DNA of 56,713 nt, taken from NCBI GenBank assembly GCA_025999935.1, contig BNXY01000014.1:1-56713 (forward strand), written 5' to 3'. The position numbers were made by a program, and so were the translations under genes. Shown one piece after another: positions 53,758-56,713 of this stretch. The notes below the pieces were generated by a model. That model did not search any database and was not told the DNA's origin. It was given only the letters and a program-made list of their open reading frames with translations. Each line of letters begins with the position of its first letter. The first letter of the stretch is position 1. The stretch comes from Bacteroidia bacterium (GTDB lineage Bacteria > Bacteroidota > Bacteroidia > Bacteroidales > Azobacteroidaceae).

Positions 53758-54936
53758 ATGGAATCCCTGTACAAGACACATCAATATTTGGTAGAGCATT
53801 TGAATCTTCCGTTGCGGAGGCAACTGATGGACGAAATCAATTGGAACGATCGCCTGATTGGTATTAAAGGATCGCGCGGGGTAGGAAAAACCAGTTTTCT
53901 GATTCAATATGCCAAGGAACACTTCAGACCGGACAACAAGGAATACCTGTATATCAACTTGAATAACTTTTATTTTACCGTCAAAACCATCAAAGATTTC
54001 GCCAACGAATTTCGGATGAAAGGCGGCAAAGTCCTGATGATTGATCAGGTTTTCAAATATCCCGACTGGGCTTCGGATTTGGCCTATTGTTACGATAATT
54101 TTCCGGATTTGCAGATTATTTTTACCGGTTCTTCCGTTCTCCGTTTGAAAGACGAGCATTATCCGCTGGCCAACAAAGTGGTTTCGTACAATTTGCGCGG
54201 CTTTTCTTTTCGGGAATACATGGAATTGAAGACCGGAGAAAAATTTCCGTATTATTCTTTAGAAGATATTCTGGAACATCATGCGGATATTGCCGCGGAA
54301 ATATGTTCAAAAGTGAAACCTCTGGCTCATTTATCAAATTATTTACATCACGGTTTTTATCCTTTCTTCCTCGAAAAACGAAACTTTTCGGAAAACCTGC
54401 TGAAAACCATGAATATGATGTTGGAAGTCGATGTTTTGTCCATCAACCAGATGGAACAGAGTTATTTGCCTAAAATCAGAAAGCTCTTGTATCTGCTTTC
54501 GTTGTCGGCGCCGGATAGTCCCAATATCAGCCAATTAAGTCACGAAATTAAAACCTCGCGGGCAACAGTGATGAATTACATCAAGTATTTGAAAGACGCT
54601 CGTTTGGTGAATCTGTTGTACCCTGCCGATGAAGATTTTCCGAAGAAACCGGTGCAGTTGTATCTGCAAAATCCAAATTTGTTGTACGCCACCCGAATGA
54701 TTAATGTGGACGAACAGGCTTTGCGGGAAACCTTCTTTTATAATCAAGTACACAAAGATTATAAGGTAAATTCCGGTTCAAAAAACATCCAGTTTTTGAT
54801 TGACGGACAATACGGATTTAATATCGGCAATGGGCTAAAAGAAAAATTCAAACCGGAAGCGAACTATGCGATGGATGGAATAGAAACAGGGGAAGGAAAA
54901 GTGATTCCGCTCTGGCTGTTTGGATTTCTTTATTAA
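53758..54936 (+). CDS. AAA_14/DUF4143-type ATPase with altered Walker B
   Basis: The 392-residue protein has an N-terminal AAA domain: Walker A GSRGVGKTS at 38-46, then KVLMIDQVFKYPDWASDLA as Walker B, and sensor 1 in IIFTGSSVL. The C-terminal part (about 250-390) is a winged-helix plus DUF4143 domain, with TSRATVMNYIKYLKDARLVN and a nuclease-like tail ending in LWLFGFLY. In relatives the Walker B usually reads L-D-E-V-H-K-Y; here Glu is Gln97 and His is Phe99. The widespread family has unknown function. Whether it still hydrolyses ATP is open. Confidence 0.82.
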   Translation: MESLYKTHQYLVEHLNLPLRRQLMDEINWNDRLIGIKGSRGVGKTSFLIQYAKEHFRPDNKEYLYINLNNFYFTVKTIKDFANEFRMKGGKVLMIDQVFKYPDWASDLAYCYDNFPDLQIIFTGSSVLRLKDEHYPLANKVVSYNLRGFSFREYMELKTGEKFPYYSLEDILEHHADIAAEICSKVKPLAHLSNYLHHGFYPFFLEKRNFSENLLKTMNMMLEVDVLSINQMEQSYLPKIRKLLYLLSLSAPDSPNISQLSHEIKTSRATVMNYIKYLKDARLVNLLYPADEDFPKKPVQLYLQNPNLLYATRMINVDEQALRETFFYNQVHKDYKVNSGSKNIQFLIDGQYGFNIGNGLKEKFKPEANYAMDGIETGEGKVIPLWLFGFLY

Positions 54937-54970
54937 TTTAGTTAAAACGTATAAAGATGAAAGAAAGTAT

Positions 54971-55372
54971 TCAAATTATAAGAGACAAAAAAGATACAAA
55001 TTTTGTTTCTTGTTTGCTTATGAACTCTTCTGCAAAACAGACATTTTTTTCGTTTAAAACAGTTTCGGGATTCAAATAGGCATCAAATGCTGACTTGGAT
55101 TTTATTTTATTGGGTATCAAATGCTCTAATGTTTTTTCCTCATCATCAGCATCTAATTTGCGCATACAATAACAACAACGATTGTGCTGTTCTTGTAATA
55201 ACAATTTGGTTAATAAAAATTGTAACAGAATATTTTTCTTGTTTTTAGCACTTTTAAATTTTGAATATAAGTCATTTGGATATACTGCACCTTCAACTTT
55301 CAGCTCTTTGAGAAATGCTGATACGATGGCTTCTGCTTCTGTCGCTAATTTTGTTTTGTCTATAAATTTCAT
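54971..55372 (-). CDS. HNH endonuclease-like protein, probably truncated
   Basis: The 133-residue product has the HNH pieces of PtuB-like nucleases: EQHNRCCYCMRKLDADDEEK (Cys-x-x-Cys, zinc), then TLEHLIPNKI with the catalytic histidine. After CFAEEFISKQ the sequence stops resembling a nuclease and ends within 17 residues, while relatives are roughly 200-250 residues long. The tail overlaps, on the opposite strand, an ATG-initiated peptide (MKESIQIIRDKKDTNFVS, 54958 onwards) that looks like the start of another gene. A junction near 55000-55030 is therefore likely. It starts 11 nt after the ATPase stop and is co-transcribed with it. Confidence 0.6.
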   Translation of the reverse strand: MKFIDKTKLATEAEAIVSAFLKELKVEGAVYPNDLYSKFKSAKNKKNILLQFLLTKLLLQEQHNRCCYCMRKLDADDEEKTLEHLIPNKIKSKSAFDAYLNPETVLNEKNVCFAEEFISKQETKFVSFLSLII

Positions 55373-55383
55373 TTAATAGTGAT

Positions 55384-56697
55384 TCAATTTAAAGATTTAT
55401 AAAGTTCGCTATCATTACCGACTGCATCTTTGATTTTTTCTTTCAAACGATTTATCATTTCATTATCACCTGCACTTTTCCAATACTTGTATGATTCTAT
55501 CAAATCGTTAACATCTGAATTTCTATACGGTGTTTCCATCCAATCTCTTAATCCTGAGTTGTAATCAATACCGTATAAGTCATCTACTTTCTCATTTTTA
55601 TACTCGCCATCTTCGTTGTACAACTTATATAAAACATTTTTATCGTCTTGTTTGAAATTGGTAATAACAAGTGGCGAGTGTGTAGAAACAATAAACTGTA
55701 TTTTTGGAAAAGTACGTTTTAGTGTATTTAAAAATTCTTGCTGAATAGAAGGATGTAAGTGTAATTCTATCTCATCAATAATAACAATTCCAAACGAATC
55801 ACAATCTGAATTTAGAAAGAAGGTGCGGTTTGAAATATCAAAAACAATTGAAAACATTCGTTTATATCCTTGCGGCAATTGGTCAAAAAGTGTTCTATTT
55901 CCATTTTTGAACAAAACAATTAAAACATCATCTTTACCTCTTGCATCAACCGCTAATTTTTCAACTTCAATACTCTCGTTTTTTACCAGTTCTGAAATTG
56001 ATTTGGAAAATAGAACCAACTTTTCATTTACCGCCTTTAAATAATTTTTATCTCCTCTTCCATTATCGTATAAATCATTTTTCCATTGCATGGTAAAATA
56101 CTGTACCCATATATCTGTGCAATTTTTTTCATCATTCCACATATAGTAGCCTGTATTGCGAGGCATTGGGTAGCCGGAATCTAATTTATCCTGCATATTT
56201 TTACCTGTGTTTGCAGTTTTATGAGGATACGAATCATGAAAAAAAACGAAAACCGGTAATTTTTGAATCTTTCCATCAACAATGTATTTATTCCAAAACA
56301 GACTGTTTGCATTTCTATACAATGTTTCTTTCAACCGATTAGACTCTCCGTCATTTAGAAATTCCCATGAAAGAGATTCTCCTTCATCAGCCGTTGTTTT
56401 TATAGAAACTGCGGGTGAATAATTACCGTGTGGCGGGTCTATTTCGTAATCAAATCTGTAGTCTGTGGATTTAAAACTTTCAACTTTTACATTTGCATCC
56501 GAACTTGCAATAAATTCGTATTGAATCTCCTCTTTCTTCTTTGAAAAAATGAAACTCAAAGAATGTGCTATGGCATTAATAAGATTCGTTTTCCCCGTTC
56601 CATTTTTTCCAATAAAAATGGTCGCCTCGGTTCCAAAATCTATTGAATAGTCTTTAAAATTGCGGTAGTTGCTCAGTTGAATATTTTTTAGTTTCAT
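55384..56697 (-). CDS. AAA ATPase, PtuA-like (Septu-type defence candidate)
   Basis: The 437-residue SMC/RecF-type ATPase starts with MKLKNIQLSNYRNFKDYSID. Its Walker A is GKNGTGKTN (30-38), an insert with alpha-helical and strand segments follows, an LPQGYKRM element sits in signature position, and Walker B GIVIIDEIELHLHP (D308, E309) is followed by the switch VSTHSPLVI. This is the OLD/PtuA-like ATPase design. Followed at 11 nt by an HNH gene it forms the two-gene layout of Septu anti-phage systems, also used by some retrons. No reverse transcriptase is in view. The gene is complete, with 16 nt of window remaining upstream. Confidence 0.75.
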   Translation of the reverse strand: MKLKNIQLSNYRNFKDYSIDFGTEATIFIGKNGTGKTNLINAIAHSLSFIFSKKKEEIQYEFIASSDANVKVESFKSTDYRFDYEIDPPHGNYSPAVSIKTTADEGESLSWEFLNDGESNRLKETLYRNANSLFWNKYIVDGKIQKLPVFVFFHDSYPHKTANTGKNMQDKLDSGYPMPRNTGYYMWNDEKNCTDIWVQYFTMQWKNDLYDNGRGDKNYLKAVNEKLVLFSKSISELVKNESIEVEKLAVDARGKDDVLIVLFKNGNRTLFDQLPQGYKRMFSIVFDISNRTFFLNSDCDSFGIVIIDEIELHLHPSIQQEFLNTLKRTFPKIQFIVSTHSPLVITNFKQDDKNVLYKLYNEDGEYKNEKVDDLYGIDYNSGLRDWMETPYRNSDVNDLIESYKYWKSAGDNEMINRLKEKIKDAVGNDSELYKSLN

Positions 56698-56713
56698 GTG
56701 TTTGTATTTTTGA

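Overview
The window is bacterial chromosome from a Bacteroidota, most likely the order Bacteroidales. Three things point there: Bacteroidota-restricted families (DUF3078, DUF4270, DUF5686, lipoprotein TamA/TamL, a stand-alone starch-synthase N-domain beside panC/panD), promoters of the Bacteroidota type (TTTG, about 19-20 nt, TAnnTTTG) instead of -35/-10 boxes, and starts without clear Shine-Dalgarno sites. No rRNA, CRISPR array, transposase or integrase was found. There is one tRNA, Arg(TCT), at 11817-11890. || Layout. 1-4588: a tandem array of at least three paralogous secreted proteins; the left-most copy is cut by the window edge, and each copy has its own conserved leader and hairpin terminator. 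4700-13350: housekeeping and envelope genes (GH43-like lipoprotein, aminotransferase, DUF3078 protein, TrmH-type methyltransferase, TamL, tRNA-Arg, CCA-adding enzyme). 13569-17283: an OMP-TldD-TldE operon with a Tat-exported TldD. 17300-20490: an accessory patch with a 5'-truncated RhuM/ORF6N-type gene, a TPR protein and the C-terminal 397 codons of a leucyl-tRNA synthetase, closed by a strong bidirectional terminator. 20498-32074: a TldD-TldE-like fusion, a giant alpha-2-macroglobulin-like protein without a visible thioester motif, and a DUF5686 protein. 32158-39477: Crp/Fnr regulator, DUF4270/GT5 pair, panC-panD, two GNAT-fold proteins and a MATE pump. 39480-42680: small lipoproteins separated by C5-N4-G5 palindromes and gene remnants. 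42682-50291: M48 protease, TsaD, TamB and rhomboid. 50411-53643: glycogen debranching enzyme and GT4 glycosyltransferase. 53758-56697: a DUF4143-type ATPase with an altered Walker B motif, then a Septu-like ATPase + HNH pair whose HNH gene looks truncated. || How the genes work together. TamL (9369) and TamB (45064) are the two halves of one envelope-spanning module although 33 kb apart. The GT5 domain protein, debranching enzyme and GT4 enzyme belong to storage-glucan metabolism. panC and panD make the precursors of pantothenate. Three TldD/TldE-type polypeptides within 10 kb suggest an exported peptide-processing system. || The observations most worth a second look are the covalent TldD-TldE-like fusion, the LeuRS C-terminal fragment with its own start, the tandem surface-protein array, the promoter-carrying repeat before two lipoprotein genes, in-frame repeats shared by unrelated proteins, the truncated HNH gene with an antisense-derived tail, and the Walker B Glu-to-Gln change. 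No wholly new multi-gene system can be proven from sequence alone.
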